Source: Nematostella vectensis (lineage: Eukaryota > Cnidaria > Anthozoa > Actiniaria > Edwardsiidae). Taken from it: DNA of 64,000 nt. Position numbers and translations under genes: made by a program. Shown here in pieces: positions 11,720-25,100 of this stretch. The DNA is taken from contig NC_064039.1 of the NCBI RefSeq assembly GCF_932526225.1, forward strand, positions 10,682,139 through 10,746,138, in the 5' to 3' direction. How positions within the stretch are numbered: position 1 is the stretch's first letter; each line of letters begins with the position of its first letter. A model generated the notes under the pieces. That model was not told the origin of the DNA and ran no database searches. It saw only the letters and a list, made by a program, of their open reading frames with translations.

Positions 11720-14244
11720 TTAAGGTCGAAATATAATACCAAGAAGTTCGTTCACACTGTCTACAACAACATCAGAGTCCTTCTCAAGTGACTTTCTGGA
11801 CCCAGCACCTGAAAGAACCCCAACTGTAAGCCCCAGTCCTGCAGATCGGCCCATACCTGTGTCAGCAGTGGTATCTCCGATTACTACAGTTTTTGTGGGG
11901 CACACGTTAAGGTTCCTGCAGATGTTAAGGGCATTATCAGGGGCTGGTTTAGGTTTAGAGATCTCATCATCACCACACACAACCATGTCAACCATTGAGG
12001 TTAGGCCCAGCCGATCCAGTGCTGACATGGTGCCACTTCTCGAGTCTGCAGTGCACACCGCAATCTTCACATTGTTGGATTTGAGGGTGGAGAAAATGTT
12101 GTTTAGGTCACCAAGAGGTTCAAGCATCTCTTCATTCCCAGTGTCAAAATCATTACAGCAGTTTTCCACCAGAACATGAGCTTCCATGCTGTCTAACCCA
12201 CACTTGACCAGAACCTCTTTCACTTTATTCTTGATGTCGGCAATAACAGCATGAGCTAGGAGTGCATCTTCATGGTATTCATTCTTCACTGGGCAGTAGC
12301 CAACAGCTTCGTAGAGCTTATCTGCTAAATCCATCCCAGTCGACCTTTCAATCTCATCAACGTGTGCCTTGAACCAGGGTATCCACACTGAGTTGCAGTT
12401 GATCAGGGTGCCGTCTTTGTCAAATATGACAAGGGAGGTGGGGATGTCCTTGCCCTTAGAGCTGTAACCATCACCGGCGAGGCTGGAGAAGGTAGCAGCA
12501 CCAGCAAACTGTGGCCCACGCCTAGGAACCACTGGCCTATACCAAGGGGTACCACCTAGGACAGTGGCATTCATTAGAACCTAAATATGGGGGCCCTCCC
12601 AGGGATGCGAATTCCCTCTGGTTTGATATCCTTACCAGAAAAAAGTGACCTCAGAGATACTTAACAATTTGAACAAGTTATGCTTCTCACAAAAGGATGT
12701 GGACAAAAATGGAATTTGATTTCCATGTGTTCTTAATTGACAGATAGGAGGAAATTGAACAGTATCTCAAAAACAAAAATCTAATTCTCAATAACCAAAA
12801 AAAGATAACAAGCCCCATTACAAACAGATCAGCCATCATCAGCACAAGAATGCTGATTGTTGTACAACTCTACCTCGTGTTTTTGTGTGCCCTTCAACCC
12901 AGAGATCATGATCTCTGATGGGCTTAAGCAGTAGATCTGTAGATGTCTCTGAAACATCAGGTTTGTTGAACAGCAAACCATAATTGTGCCCATTGACAAT
13001 CACCCTGCAGATGGACTACATTTAGCACATCATAATCATCACATATGATGTTAAAATCTAAATTCTTAATTTTTTTGAGTCACCTAACTTCAAATTAAGA
13101 TGTCTTTAACATTTTACAGTGCCTATTTTACAGTGCCCATTTTACAAATCTCATTCTGCTGATTTTACATTGGAATCTGATAACGAGATCATAAATTTTA
13201 TAATGACTTCCAGTAAAAAGCTTCTAAATGAGACATTGCACAAATATATAATACTATAATGAACAATATATATTCAGCAGCTACAAAACATGCCACGATG
13301 AACGTACATACCAGGTTTACCTAAAAGAATGTCAAACAAAGCAGTCCTGTGAGATTTTATCTTCACAGAAAACAAGAATATTATAGTATTTATTGAAGAT
13401 AGTGCATAATAAAGCTTCGCTGTTGAAATTAGCTGAGTGGTCAGTTGAAAGGATATAAAGTAAATCAATCACATGAAATCACAGAAACAATGTAAGTTTT
13501 GTTAAACAAAGATAAAATATATCTCCCACCTTTCCTCTGGTATTAATAATAACAACTTAAGTTCACTTTGCATTTTATAAACATGGAAGTGTAGAGTAAG
13601 TGAGTAACAGCATGCATAATATTGATCAATTTCATGTTTTCTCACCCTTTTCTTTGAGGTCCCACAATAACTATCTCCCCCTTTCCATTATAGCCAAATC
13701 CAAGGTTACTATCATACACAGCAGCTGCTCTCAAACCTGCCAATGAAAAAAATATTAGAATTAAAAAATAAATAAAATGTATATTATAATAATCTCCAAG
13801 GTTAGTCCCTCAACGTTCTTTTTACCTTTGTTTTCGTAAAATTATGTTATTATATCTCATAACATTAGACTTGTTGAAATAATTTATATGCATATGGATA
13901 AATGTTTGTGAGGCCTGAAGGACGAGCTATGACCTCTTTTGAATTTACATGGTTGAAAATTAGTCACGTGAATCCAAAGCCCTTGAAACCATGTTGGCCT
14001 AGCTCCCGCCACTGACTTCTATGAACTTTTCAAATGAAATTGTAACGATACAGTGCTAAAATTAAAAAGGTTAATGATTCTGTCGCCTTTGGTCAATTTT
14101 GAACTTTTAGTCACACAACAAATCATAAAAGCTTAGAGTGCTATGTATACCTGAAAAGTCAGCTTGGGTGTTAATCCCTCGTAAAAGCTTCAACTTGCTT
14201 GCACTACCGGCGAACAACCTTCTTGTAGATATATTCACAGCCAT
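11720..14244 (-). CDS. HAD-superfamily hydrolase, likely mitochondrial, four exons
   Basis: Four exons on the minus strand fit in phase: 14244-14151, 13736-13646, 13004-12874 and 12555-11720, giving 383 residues. The C-terminal two thirds is a haloacid dehalogenase-type phosphatase. The nucleophile motif is FDKDGTL (DxDGT type), the second motif is CTADS, the lysine lies in EISKPKPAPDN, and the acidic motif is VIGDTTADTGMG. This layout is that of the phosphoglycolate phosphatase-like group, and the substrate is unknown. The N-terminus (MAVNISTRRLFAGSASKLK) is basic, amphipathic and rich in R/S/L, which suggests a mitochondrial targeting peptide. An ATG at 12574 opens the last exon's frame further, but it lies 5' of the phase-consistent acceptor at 12556 and is probably intronic. 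Confidence 0.8.
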
Positions 14245-15060
14245 TCTGAGGTTCTGTTGACAAATAATATGTCGGGCACTGGAAATAAAAGCCTAAGTTC
14301 ATAGCAAATAAATTTATTGATCGAAGTGCGTCAATACCAACGTCAAGATATTGATAAACAAAATCCCACACAGGAAGAGTGAGGCGAACAAATGCTTAAA
14401 ACGCAAATACGATCGAATAAATTTCAACGAATATTTTGTAAACAAACCGCGAAATGGGTTCTGCAAAACACCATAATATGCCGTAAAACCTAAAAATACA
14501 GCCGAATTAAAAGCATAATAACTTTAATGTTATTAAACGAAAAGACGCTGTAAAACCATATAGGGGTTCTCAAAGCAGGATTTAGATTCCGTCAAAAAAT
14601 TTCGGCGAGAAAAGGAACCGAAATACCCAGGCTTTGGCGGTAAAACCCCAAGAAGGTGAAAGAATGACCGTGGACTGACTTTTGAGCCAAAAATATATAA
14701 AAGAGAGTATCTATGAAGAAGGAACTATCACCAACAAAGGATTGACATTAAACTCGGGAATAATTTGTTGTTGATAAATATGATCCGTTGCTACAGTCGA
14801 AGTTAGTCTTGAAGCGCGTCTTGAAGTTTCGCTTATCAACGGAGTTACAAGAGCGTTCTAGACAGGCAAAATATCACACAAAAAATACAACAAACATACC
14901 TTGAGGCTGACCTGAGCAATCACAAAGGTATCTTGGAGATTCTGCGATATATACTAAAAACAAATTCTATCCTTTGCTGTTTTGGTGGTTGGATAACTCG
15001 TTTGAGAGGTCAGCCATTAAAAAAATGTCGAACGATCCCTCCACCCAGGTTTTATACCAT

Positions 15061-15117
15061 GCAATCACGTGGCGTGACGTCAAACGTATGCAATCACGTG
15101 ACGTGACGTCAAACGTG
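15061..15117. promoter_or_regulatory. Duplicated E-box/CRE module
   Basis: Two tandem copies of a ~30-bp module each contain CACGTG (as ATCACGTGG and ATCACGTGA) followed by TGACGTCA and AACGT. TGACGTCA is a perfect CREB/ATF site and CACGTG is a bHLH E-box. The module lies about 0.8 kb upstream of the minus-strand HAD gene, and a third TGACGTCA occurs near 15806. Which gene it serves is not known. Confidence 0.45.
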
Positions 15118-16167
15118 GACTTTGAACCCAATAACAAGGGAGCACGATCTACTCATGCAGTCGTTTGACAAAAGGTTGTCATCAACCGGCTTTGCGACTA
15201 CGCGACAAGCCCGCATGTAAGCATGGGTAAAAAAACACTGAAGCGCTTAGCTTTACAAAGGCCCCTATTGTATACTCTCCGGAGAGCCGGTTAAGCAGGC
15301 TAGTATACTATGGTCCCCAAGCCGCTGTAGCAGGTTGACCAACCGGTTTAGATGCCAATCCACCCACAGGGTTTGGAAAGAGTTTGATTTTTCAAGCCAT
15401 GCCGAAAATGTGCGAGGGGAGCCCGATATATCTTGTATCTTGTCTTCTCCAGTCGATAATCCGTGACCAGTTGGCCAATCTGAAATCAATCGGGATACGT
15501 ATCGCCGATATTTCCAACCCAGGACACTGACATTCTAGTCAAGGGAAAAGAGAGGATCGTGCTCGGTGGTCCGAGTTATTGTTTGGTAATGAAGCGAGCT
15601 GGCGAAACGGCAAAATATATCTGAACGCGTAAGATTTCCCACAGTGATTTGTCTCCAAAAAAGATTGATCGATGACAACTTTAGACATGTTTTTTAACTT
15701 TTTTAAAATCCCCAAGGGACCCAGGCGCCGTGACGGCTTTTTTGCCAAGTTTTCAATTTTCAGTTCCAGTCTCGAATTACATGCCTAAACCGGTTTTGCG
15801 GTTATGACGTCAGTCACACAACCCGATGTTATTTTCATACCCGAGTCAAGTGATTAAAAGTTTTTCCGAATAGCACATGCATAATATGTCCCACACTAAC
15901 TTCTGTCATATCTGCAACAACACTTCTTTAGGCAAGTTTAAGTTAACTGGCTCTAAGACGAAGAAGGAGCGATACGTAGAACCAGACCTGTCAACTCTTC
16001 CTGATAAACCACAGGTAGCCCAGGCAATGGTTTTACAGCTTGTTCCTAGATCGAATCGGCTGTTCATTTGTTTTTGTCAAATGTATGTCTAATAATTATT
16101 GAGTTCCCCGCTGCTTCCTGCTGACATTTACGAGCTTCTGTATTTGGATTTGATCACATTCACGGTG

Positions 16168-16446
16168 CAGGCCCGTACCCAGGGGGTGTGCGAACACCCC
16201 CCCCCCCCCCCCTACAACGACCGAAGGCCACTTTCGGTTGTCAATAGACATACTATTTGTAGATATCTCCCGTGGAGATAACGCAAAAGCATAAAAAATC
16301 TCTTTTTGTTCTTTCGGGGGTGGCCAGATTTTTATCAAGAACTAAACCCCCCCCACCCCCCCCCCCCCACCCCCAAGGTCCACTTTTTCGGATTCCGCAC
16401 CCCCCCCCCCCCCCCTCCCCCAAGAAAAATCCTCTGTACGGGCCTG
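16168..16446. mobile_element. 279-bp MITE, hAT-like termini
   Basis: The element begins CAGGCCCGTAC and ends GTACGGGCCTG, a perfect inverted terminus. It is flanked by the direct repeat CGGTG at 16163-16167 and 16447-16451. CAG...CTG ends with a 5-bp duplication fit the hAT5 group. The interior is mostly poly-C/poly-G tracts and has no coding capacity. The family assignment is inferred from termini and duplication length. Confidence 0.6.
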
Positions 16447-18449
16447 CGGTGTGGGCACATCTTCGGAGCACAGTTCCAGGTCGGTCGTTTGACGACACGG
16501 TGCATTTTTGCGAAAAAAAAATCGTTTATGAGCGAAGTTGGTGTCGTCGTGAGCGTGTCGAGGCGCTCCGTGTGCTTCCTTCTCATATAATATGTAGAGT
16601 GAGGTAGGGCTGACCAAATGTTACGAAACTTTACGGAGGTAATTAAAATTATCACTTCTAACCGCTCCGTAAAATTCGTGTGTTTTGCTTTCTCACGTAC
16701 AGAAACCCAAAAACCACTAAGTGTGAGCTTGGCAATATGAAGAAAACGTTGTCGTTTTGGGGGCCTGGTACCGAGGAAACTTAGTTTCTTTTCAGGGACC
16801 TTCTCAACTAACTAAAGATGGTCACAGTAACTGTTTTTCTCTTCTGGTTACAAGTCATAAATTTTACGAAGCCCCTGGGGTACGCTCACCTTAAAAATTA
16901 CAAGAATCATGCAGATTTTCCAAATAAGGAATATATTAGTTGCCTTATATGGGAGTGACCGCGTTTGGCAAAAACGACAATTTTTGGCTCAATTTGCTTG
17001 ATGTGTAGTCTCCTGCGCAGCCGTCCTTAGTGTCAGTCTCGAATCCCTCCCAACGATTGCAATCCTTTCGTAGTTCGAGCATTAAACGAACCCCTTTCGG
17101 GTGTAGCATCTCCGTATAGTCAGCATGATAGAGTTCCCCCCCCCCCCCCCACCCCACCCCCGTCCTCCTGGTGTCCAATGGCTGAAGAATAACAAACCCA
17201 AGTGCAGTGGAGTTTTAGTCTCAGTCAGGATTACGTAGCGTAGCAAGCATTTCTTGACATTAAGCAAGTCTCACACAGTAGAAGCCAAACTACTATGCCG
17301 TTTGTTTTTAAGCTGGGAGGGAGGGAAGGGACGTTCAATAGAGGGGGTGTTTATTAGAAAGGGGCGTTCATTTCAAACTTGTAAGTTTAGTGGGGGCGTC
17401 CATTAGATCGGGGGCGTAGCAAAAAAAAATTAGCATAACCCAGCGTAAGTTTTGCCGTGAAGAAATAAGTTTTGCCGCCCTAGAGCATGAATGACTTGAT
17501 AGCCGATAGGCTGAATGGGCTTAGGATTTATATGCCTTGAAACCGAAGGTTAGAGGTATAATAGGTGGGGGGAGTATTCATGTATAAACTTGATGGAATA
17601 GGGTCCAACAGAGCTCAAAATGTCAGACACCCAAAAAGGATGGAAATTTGCCACCCCAAAAATTCACAAGCCTGATGATAAAATGTTTAATTCCAAAGAA
17701 ATACAGTGGACATAAAAAATAGTTATTTACAGCATATGTATAATGCAAAATGTCTAGAAAACAAATAATTTTCATGAGCTTATCATTCTTTTTGTTAGAA
17801 AATTTTTAATAAATGTCTAGAAAACAAATAATTTTCATGAGCTTATCATTCTTTTTGTTAGAAAGTTTTCAGTCAGTCAGTAAATGGGAGAATAGTTAAA
17901 ATCATACAATTCATACAATCAAGCACCATGCAAAAAAGTGATATGTGAAATAATCATAGCTCCCCTCATTTCAAAATCCCATCGCACCTTTTGAATGCAC
18001 AGTATGCTGTGTCTTATGTTTTAGTGCGAATTAAAAAAAACAGTAGTATAATACTCTGGGGATTAAAGACCATGTTCTTGATTCATACTCGGATCCTTAC
18101 TAGAAGTAGAAACACTTCCCTCGCTGTTATTACATGTTATTACTAGAAAACCTATTTTCAACAAGGGGTCCATAGTCCGGCAGGGCCGTAGCAGAGGCTG
18201 GGGTGCAAATCTCCATTAACGTTGAAATCTCAGACCATTTGTCCACCAAGCAGTGTTCTTCAAGCAAGCAGTGTCTTTGTAAATATAAAGGGGGTCCCCC
18301 TATATTTCTTGACAGTGCTACAGACCTGGAGGGTCAGTTTGTAACCATACTGTCAAAAAGTGTAATAGTCAATAACACATAGCTTGAACAAATAAAACAA
18401 ATATAAAATGAAATAATAATACTGATGAAAATAGTGATGAAAATAATGA

Positions 18450-18452
18450 TGC

Positions 18453-18515
<63 letters not shown>
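18450..18515. repeat. AAT trinucleotide microsatellite
   Basis: A run of about 22 ATA/AAT units, followed within 150 bp by the TTATCA array. Confidence 0.95.
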
Positions 18516-18516
<1 letters not shown>

Positions 18517-18668
18517 TTATTTTCAATAATAATAATGGATCAAATCGATTGTTTTACCTTTTTTGTGAATTTGCATTGAATACGGCTCATGGATAATACG
18601 TTTGAACTTAGCCATAGTTATTATTATTTGTATTATAATAAATAAATCATTATTATTCTTATTATTCA

Positions 18669-18669
18669 T

Positions 18670-18700
<31 letters not shown>

Positions 18701-18950
18701 CATTATCATTATCATTATCATTATCATTATCATTATCATTATCATTATCATTATCATTATCATTATCATTATCATTATCATTATCATTATCATTATCATT
18801 ATCATTATCATTATCATTATCATTATCATTATCATTATCATTATCATTATCATTATCATTATCATTATCATTATCATTATCATTATCATTATCATTATCA
18901 TTATCATTATCATTATCATTAGTAGTAGTAGTAGTAGCAGCAGCAGCAGC
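18669..18950. repeat. TTATCA hexanucleotide array, then TAG/CAG triplets
   Basis: About 42 essentially perfect TTATCA units (to about 18920) are followed by short GTA and GCA triplet runs. Purity over 250 bp suggests recent expansion or frequent homogenisation. Every unit reads TGATAA on the minus strand, a WGATAR-type GATA-factor word. The open frames on both strands are artefacts. Confidence 0.95.
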
Positions 18951-19128
18951 AGCGTCTGGGAGAAACGACAATTTGTGGCTAAATTTTCTTGATATGTATA
19001 ATTATATCAGAATTATAATTATCATTATTATTATTATTAGCATTAGAATTATTATTGTGATCATTATCATATCATTATTATTATCATCATCAGCAGCAAC
19101 AGCAGCCTGCAGACGGTTCGTCATCAGG

Positions 19129-22100
19129 TTATTGGCCTATTGAGCAGCCGTAGAGCTCCAGCCTGAATGAACAGTAGACGGAACACGACTTAGCAACAAT
19201 CCTGAAGTAACGGCCCACCACAGGGGGACTGAATGTTGTAGTGATGGTCCCAAAATTGTCCCTGTTACCGGGAAAAACCTAGGATAAAAAAAGATTAATT
19301 AGACTTTCGGGAGACTGTCGCTGCCAAGGGATTGGTGTGTAAAACATGCCATACAGAAATGTACTTTTAGGTACATTTAGGTGTGGATGCAAAATGATAA
19401 AATAAAAACATTTTTTTATAGCTTTGTTGATAAGCAAAGGATGAATTCCCCGAAAGAATGCAAGATTTGAAAGAATAGCGACAAATCATAATTATGACGT
19501 CAATGCTGGAAGAGGCCTATATAGAGGACCAGAAAGATTGTAGCAATACCAGGAAAATTAAGAACAGCTATGAGCTGAAATGTCCTACCAAACTAAATGG
19601 TGCGCATTTTGCTTTAAGACTGCCTTTGAGGGTAAGAATTTGTCAGTGGAGTCTTTGCCTCCCCCTCCCCCGCCTTTTTCGGGTCAAACTCCCATTTCAG
19701 CCAAAAGCTGAAACCCGTACTTACACATCTGCACAGTATATGCGAGATAGGGACTACGCCGTCTTTATCTTATCCTATTGGCGTCTCCGCAAATACGCCA
19801 TGGTGTACCTCTAGAATGTTGTTGGGAAGATCTACTCATTGAAAAAAAATACCCAGGATTTTTCTGGTAGATTGCGTTGCATTTCATACAAAAGATATGT
19901 ATCTAGTTTATACAAGACAAATAGCATTGCGCGCGAAACACACCAGTTTCGTTACAAAATCTTTACCTCCGTTGGTTAATAGTTCACACACCTTTGGGAC
20001 GCCTGGTGCCTCTTCCACAAAACTCCATGTGGCATTATTGTTTGATGTGGAAATCTGGAAGGTCATGGTCATTGAACCGCCGTTATGACCGTACGCTTGC
20101 ATTGCGAATGACGTGAAAATCATAGGCCTTAGCAGGTCGATCATGATCCATCCACCGTCCATGTCAGTGTCGCTAAGCAACGCACCTGGAGGCCAGGATG
20201 CGAGGCCCAGACGTGCACGATGCGCACCGAATTGTGGGTTGTCATCTCTAACAGATGACTGTGAGAGTTGCACGTCTTTGATGCGACCATCTTTTAGTCC
20301 CAAGGCTTGGGATGCAACACAGCCACCTGCACCGGAAGTCAAGAACATTATAAGTTTGAGAAGATACGAGTGATCGATAGAAAGGCAGAAAAGTTTGAGC
20401 ATATACGAATGATCGATTGAAAGGTAGAAAATTGTACTACAGGATAATATCACTTAGTAAATAACACCTCAGGAATTCCCAGACCTCTACTGGCATTTTT
20501 TCCCTTTAAACGCGGCATTCAAGCTCCCCACCCGGCATTATCTGTTTATGATAACGAAATGTCTGCGATATCAAAGTGTTGGTGAGTAGTAGGATTTTGG
20601 CGCAGCTGGCGCAAAGTTTTCATCATCCCAAATTTCATTCCAAAAATGGCGCAAAAGTCTCCACACACCTCCGCCAAGCCTCGCGACCTGCGCATGCGCG
20701 AGTTTGCCAGAGATCTCTTGCACGACCAAGCCCACCTGTCAATCACTTTGTCACGTGATAGCCAAGCCCACCTGTCAATCATTTTGTAAAAAACCTGTCA
20801 ATCACTTTGTCACGTGATAGCCAAGCCCACCTGTCAATCATTTTGTAAAAAACCTGTCAATCACTTTGTCACGTGATAGCCACGCCCACCTGTCAATCAT
20901 TTTGTAAAAAACCTGTCAATCACTTTGTCACGTGATAGCCAAGCCCACCTGTCAATCATTTTGTCAAAAACCTGTCAATCACTTTGTCACGTGACGGCCA
21001 AGCCCACCTGTCAATCATTTTATCGAAAACCTGTCAATCACTTTGTCACGTGACGGCCAAGCCCACCTGTCAATCACTTTGTCACGTGTCGCACCTAGGG
21101 GGAGCTCGAGGGGGCTATTCTGGTCTAAAGACGTACGGGGTCCTAGATAAAATGACATTAAAGACGGAGGTGAAGATTAAAAACGATGCGGCTACAGCCG
21201 GCGGTTGTTCGGTGCTGGAGGTGAATGTGAGTAACACTGCGGATGCGGAGCCTGAACACTGCTGTTGTGACGCTGATTACTATGAAGACTCAGAATACGG
21301 GAGCTTCGACCCCGTTGGGTTTGTGGCCGGAGCGGCTACAATTGTCCTTGGTGTTCTAGCAATGTTAGTCTCCATGCCACGGTGTGGCGAAAAAAGATGG
21401 GTAAGATACCAGTCCACGGATGTGGTGCGGAGGCTTTAGACCGCACCGCCCCCACGCGGACCCCTTCGGAAGTCTTAGCAACCACACACATCACACCCAG
21501 AGGGAGCTCGGGGGGATAGCCAGGCTGTGCGAGGAGTGGACGCGCACGGTGGAGGTCTGAGCGGGAGCCGGAGGTGGTGGGGCTGTCCTTAAATCTTTGA
21601 GAATTGATTTAAAGACGTGGGCGTACTGGTTGTAGAAAATGTTTCACTTGTTGGGTTTCTTAATGAGGAAGCCTGAGGAAGATCGTGGCGGGATCTGTGG
21701 AGTTTGCGGGTCGGCGTGCGACCCAGGCCAGGCTCTGGATGAGATTAGGGGCCTTGGAGAGGGTGGTCTGTCGGGGTTGGATGTTAGCAGGCTCAGGTAT
21801 TTAGCCTATAATATAGGGCTCAAAAACTTTGGCAAACAAGGCAGGGCCAAACTCGTAGAGCGTATAACAGAGAGCTTAGACAGGTCCAGGGATGCGTACG
21901 TATTGACCTCATTGGGGGAGGTCAGGTCATGCGTCAGGGATATCGTGAACGACTGGAGGACTCGTGATTTTAATTGGTGTCTCCACTGCGCGGCCATTCT
22001 CCATAGATCTGACGTCATCATGTCGTGTTTAAGGTTGGGGGCCACCAATCTAAAATGGATATCATGGCTGGCGACCCGGTCGGACACGCCAGGCGATGCG

Positions 22101-25100
22101 AGGGTGGTCCATGAGGTCAGGTTCAAGGGGTTGGAGGCCGAATTGCTCCAGGCGGCCCGGCGCTCGGACAGGTTCCGTAATTGGTGTCTGGACGAGGACG
22201 AGAGGAGGGCCCTGAAGGAGTTGGAGGACGAACTTATCCAGGTGACCTGGCATCCTGACAGGTTCTGGGACTGGTGCCTGGACGAAGACGAGAAGAGGAC
22301 TCTGGAGGAGTGCTTCGCTAGGTAGGCGTGAGAGACATGCTTTGGTGTGTGATGTAAAAAAATTGAAAAGTGGTTTAAAGACATAAACAGTTTAATAAAA
22401 TGGAGGAACGAACAGTTGAACGTACGGTTGAAGATCGGTCACCACCACCATACAATATCCCCGGCGGACCGGCGCCTGAGATTAACGTCCCCACCCTCAT
22501 GCCGGAATTTGCACTGTTTGACCGAGCCCTCACCGAATACGAGACTAGTAGAGCCTCCTTGGGAGACGAGGATAGTAGTAACACCCTTTGCAATCATGAC
22601 GACCTAGTCACAGAAGACGGGGTCACTAGTTGCTTAGAGTGCGGGGAACAGATGCAGCGCGTGATCGCGCACGAAAGGGAATGGGGTTTTTACGGACATT
22701 CCGACGGCAAACGGTCTTCGAACCCAAGTCGGGTCCAGGTACGTAGGTCTGAGGACAGGAATATTGACAAGGATGTGGAGAACATGGGTTTTAGTGGGGT
22801 GATTGTAGCCAAAGCTAACGAGATATACACTCAGGTGACGAAAGGCCAGATTTTTCGCGGCGACCCACGGAAGGCGATCGTCTTTGCGTGTATCTACTAC
22901 GCCTACAAGATGTCCGGTAAGTGTCAGACACCGAAAACCTTGATGGAAACTTTTGGATTGAGCAGGAAGAGTTGCCTTAAGGGTCTAAAAATCTTTAGTA
23001 TTAACGCGCCTAAAGATTACTTACTACACGGAACGTCTCCCACCGTCGTGGACCACATTCGCGATGTGATGGATAGATTCTCGGCGTCCCCCGCACAGAA
23101 GGGGGAGGTGGTCCAGCTCTACTACAGATCTAAGAACCGCTCGTCTGAGTTGAATCGCGCTCGCCCACAATCCTTTGCGGTCGCTTTAACCTATTACTGG
23201 GTACGGCTAAAGGGGGTTGATATTACACTTAAAAAATTCTCCGAAAGAACGGGCGTCTCCGAGTTAACCATCAGTAGGAAAGCGAGAGAAGTGGCCACAG
23301 TCCTGGGTACGCCTGGTGTGGTATGATATTTCCTGATTTCCAGAGAAATCAGGATTTCCAGAAAACTGTTAGTTCAGAGTAGATGTGAATTAACACGTCT
23401 AAAAAAATTCGAAAAAAGTGGTTTAAAGACGTGGATGTAATAACAAAATGGATATGCAAAGTGCTGGAAGTCTTACAAATCTCACCGTGGAGGATCAAGC
23501 CGCCACCTTAGCGAGGTGGGGAGCCGCAGACTTTGACGCCGTTATGGAGCGCGCGGCGTGGGAGGGGTGCGTCGAGACCGTGAGGTTGTGTAAGAGTTGG
23601 GGTGCGACGGATTTCGAAAAGCCGATGGTCAGGGCCGCAATGAACGGCCACACCGAGATCGTTAAGATGTGTTGTGAGTCAGGCGCCTGCGACTTCGTGT
23701 ATCCAGCGTCCATGGCCGCGAAAGGCGGGCACGTAGAGGTTTTGAAGGTGATGGGCGAGTATTGTGCCGACGGAGGAGAGGCTATGACCGAGGCCATGGG
23801 TGCTGCGGCGGCGGAAGGTCAGGTGGGGGTTGTTGAGTTGTTGATAGATCTAGGTGCCGATGTCGATGTCGGTTGGGCCACCGCTGAGGCGGCGTACAAT
23901 GGTCACGTTGAGGTTCTAAAGTTGCTGAGAGAAAACTTCAGCGAGTTTGACCCGGACTATGCTATAACACCGGCCACCGAATCTGGCAACCTCGAGATTG
24001 TGAGGTTGTGCTTGGAGTGGGGCGCGACCGATCTCATTGTACATATGAACTACGCACGGTTTTGGGGTCTACACGAAATTGTCGCGGTGCTACGTGCGGC
24101 GTGGAGGTGGGGCCTCGTGCATGAGGAGCTCCCGGAGAGGCTACACAAGGTGAGATTCCGTAGAAAGCTGGAGGACGAACTAATGCCAGTAGCTTGGCAT
24201 CCAGACAGGTTCTGGGATTGGTGCATGGATGAGCAAGAGAAGGAAATGTTGGGAGAATGCTTCGCCAGGTAGACGCCGACCGGCTAGAAGGCGGGTATCG
24301 CGTGTTGGATTGAAAAGTGATTTAAGGACATGACCGGTTTGATAGAAATGGAGAACCAAACGGTGAAAGACCCGAAAGTATCCCCCGTAAAGCGAACAAC
24401 GGATTATAAGTGTCTTCATGGCAGAGTGAAATATTATTGCAAAGATTGTCACGGATCGCAAATCTGCCCTCACAACCGGAGAAAAACGCGGTGCAGAGAA
24501 TGTAACGGCGGTAGCATTTGTGAGCACAGACGAGCAAGATATGTCTGTAAAGACTGCAAGGGGAAAGGGATGTGTGAACACGGCAAACAGAGACCCTTTT
24601 GTAAGTTATGCGGAGGGTCTCAAATATGCGAACACAATAGACAAAAGCATCATTGCAGAACGTGTAACGGAAATTAACATTGACACACTCAGTTTTGTAA
24701 CGCGTCTCACGTTACAAAACACATACATTCCTAATCACCCTAACAACTAGCGATTCTGAAAATAGGTTTTGTATTTACATTGAGAGTTCGCGGTCGCCAG
24801 GGTGGTCTGGTATGCGCATGTGAACAGGTATTGTCTTCTTGCGGTACGTCACATCCGTCCACATGCATCCCGCATGTTACCGGAATAGATACCAAGCTAA
24901 ACCAGCCGTAAAGGCTGTGATCGTGACAAGGTTATTTTCGTGCTGCGTGTCCGTGGGTTTAATCACGTCCGGCTTTGGGTTAGTTTTCGCCTCCGGTTCC
25001 GGTTTGTGAGCCGTGACTGACTCGGTATGAGGTAACACGATCTTTGAATGACCCATATTATGTTTTGGGATCGTTTTTATCTCGTTATTTATCGGATTCA

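Larger units (their letters stand above)
14245..19128. other. Intergenic region, no convincing gene
   Basis: Contents are the E-box/CRE module, a small hAT-like element at 16168-16446, several poly-C tracts, a 59-bp tandem duplication at about 17750-17866 (unit containing GTCTAGAAAACAAATAATTT), and microsatellites at 18450-18515 and 18669-18950. Open frames at 15265-15748 (minus) and 15877-16092 (plus) show no family I recognise and no supporting splice partners. Confidence 0.55.

Noticed and set aside
12556-12574. Single-exon start (ATG at 12574) for the HAD hydrolase
   Set aside because: Three upstream exons join in phase to an acceptor at 12556, giving a longer protein with a targeting peptide.
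15265-15748. Two minus frames (74 and 69 codons)
   Set aside because: Different frames, the second without an ATG, no splice partners or family recognised.
15877-16092. Plus frame with a CHIC motif, possible first exon ending at a CCACAG/GTAGCC donor
   Set aside because: No downstream exon found; too short to support alone.
16253-16655. Proline- and glycine-rich frames around 16.3-16.6 kb
   Set aside because: Translations of poly-C/poly-G tracts within a MITE.
18602-18971. Frames coding poly-Tyr-His, poly-Ile-Met and poly-Asn-Asp
   Set aside because: Translation of the TTATCA hexamer on both strands.
19908-19991. Extension of the F5/8C exon to a donor at 19967
   Set aside because: That donor gives phase 1, which puts a stop in the final exon; the GTGTGT donor at 19992 keeps phase and domain continuity.
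21806-22384. 192-codon minus frame opposite the 228-aa gene
   Set aside because: Antisense shadow; no promoter motif and no known family.
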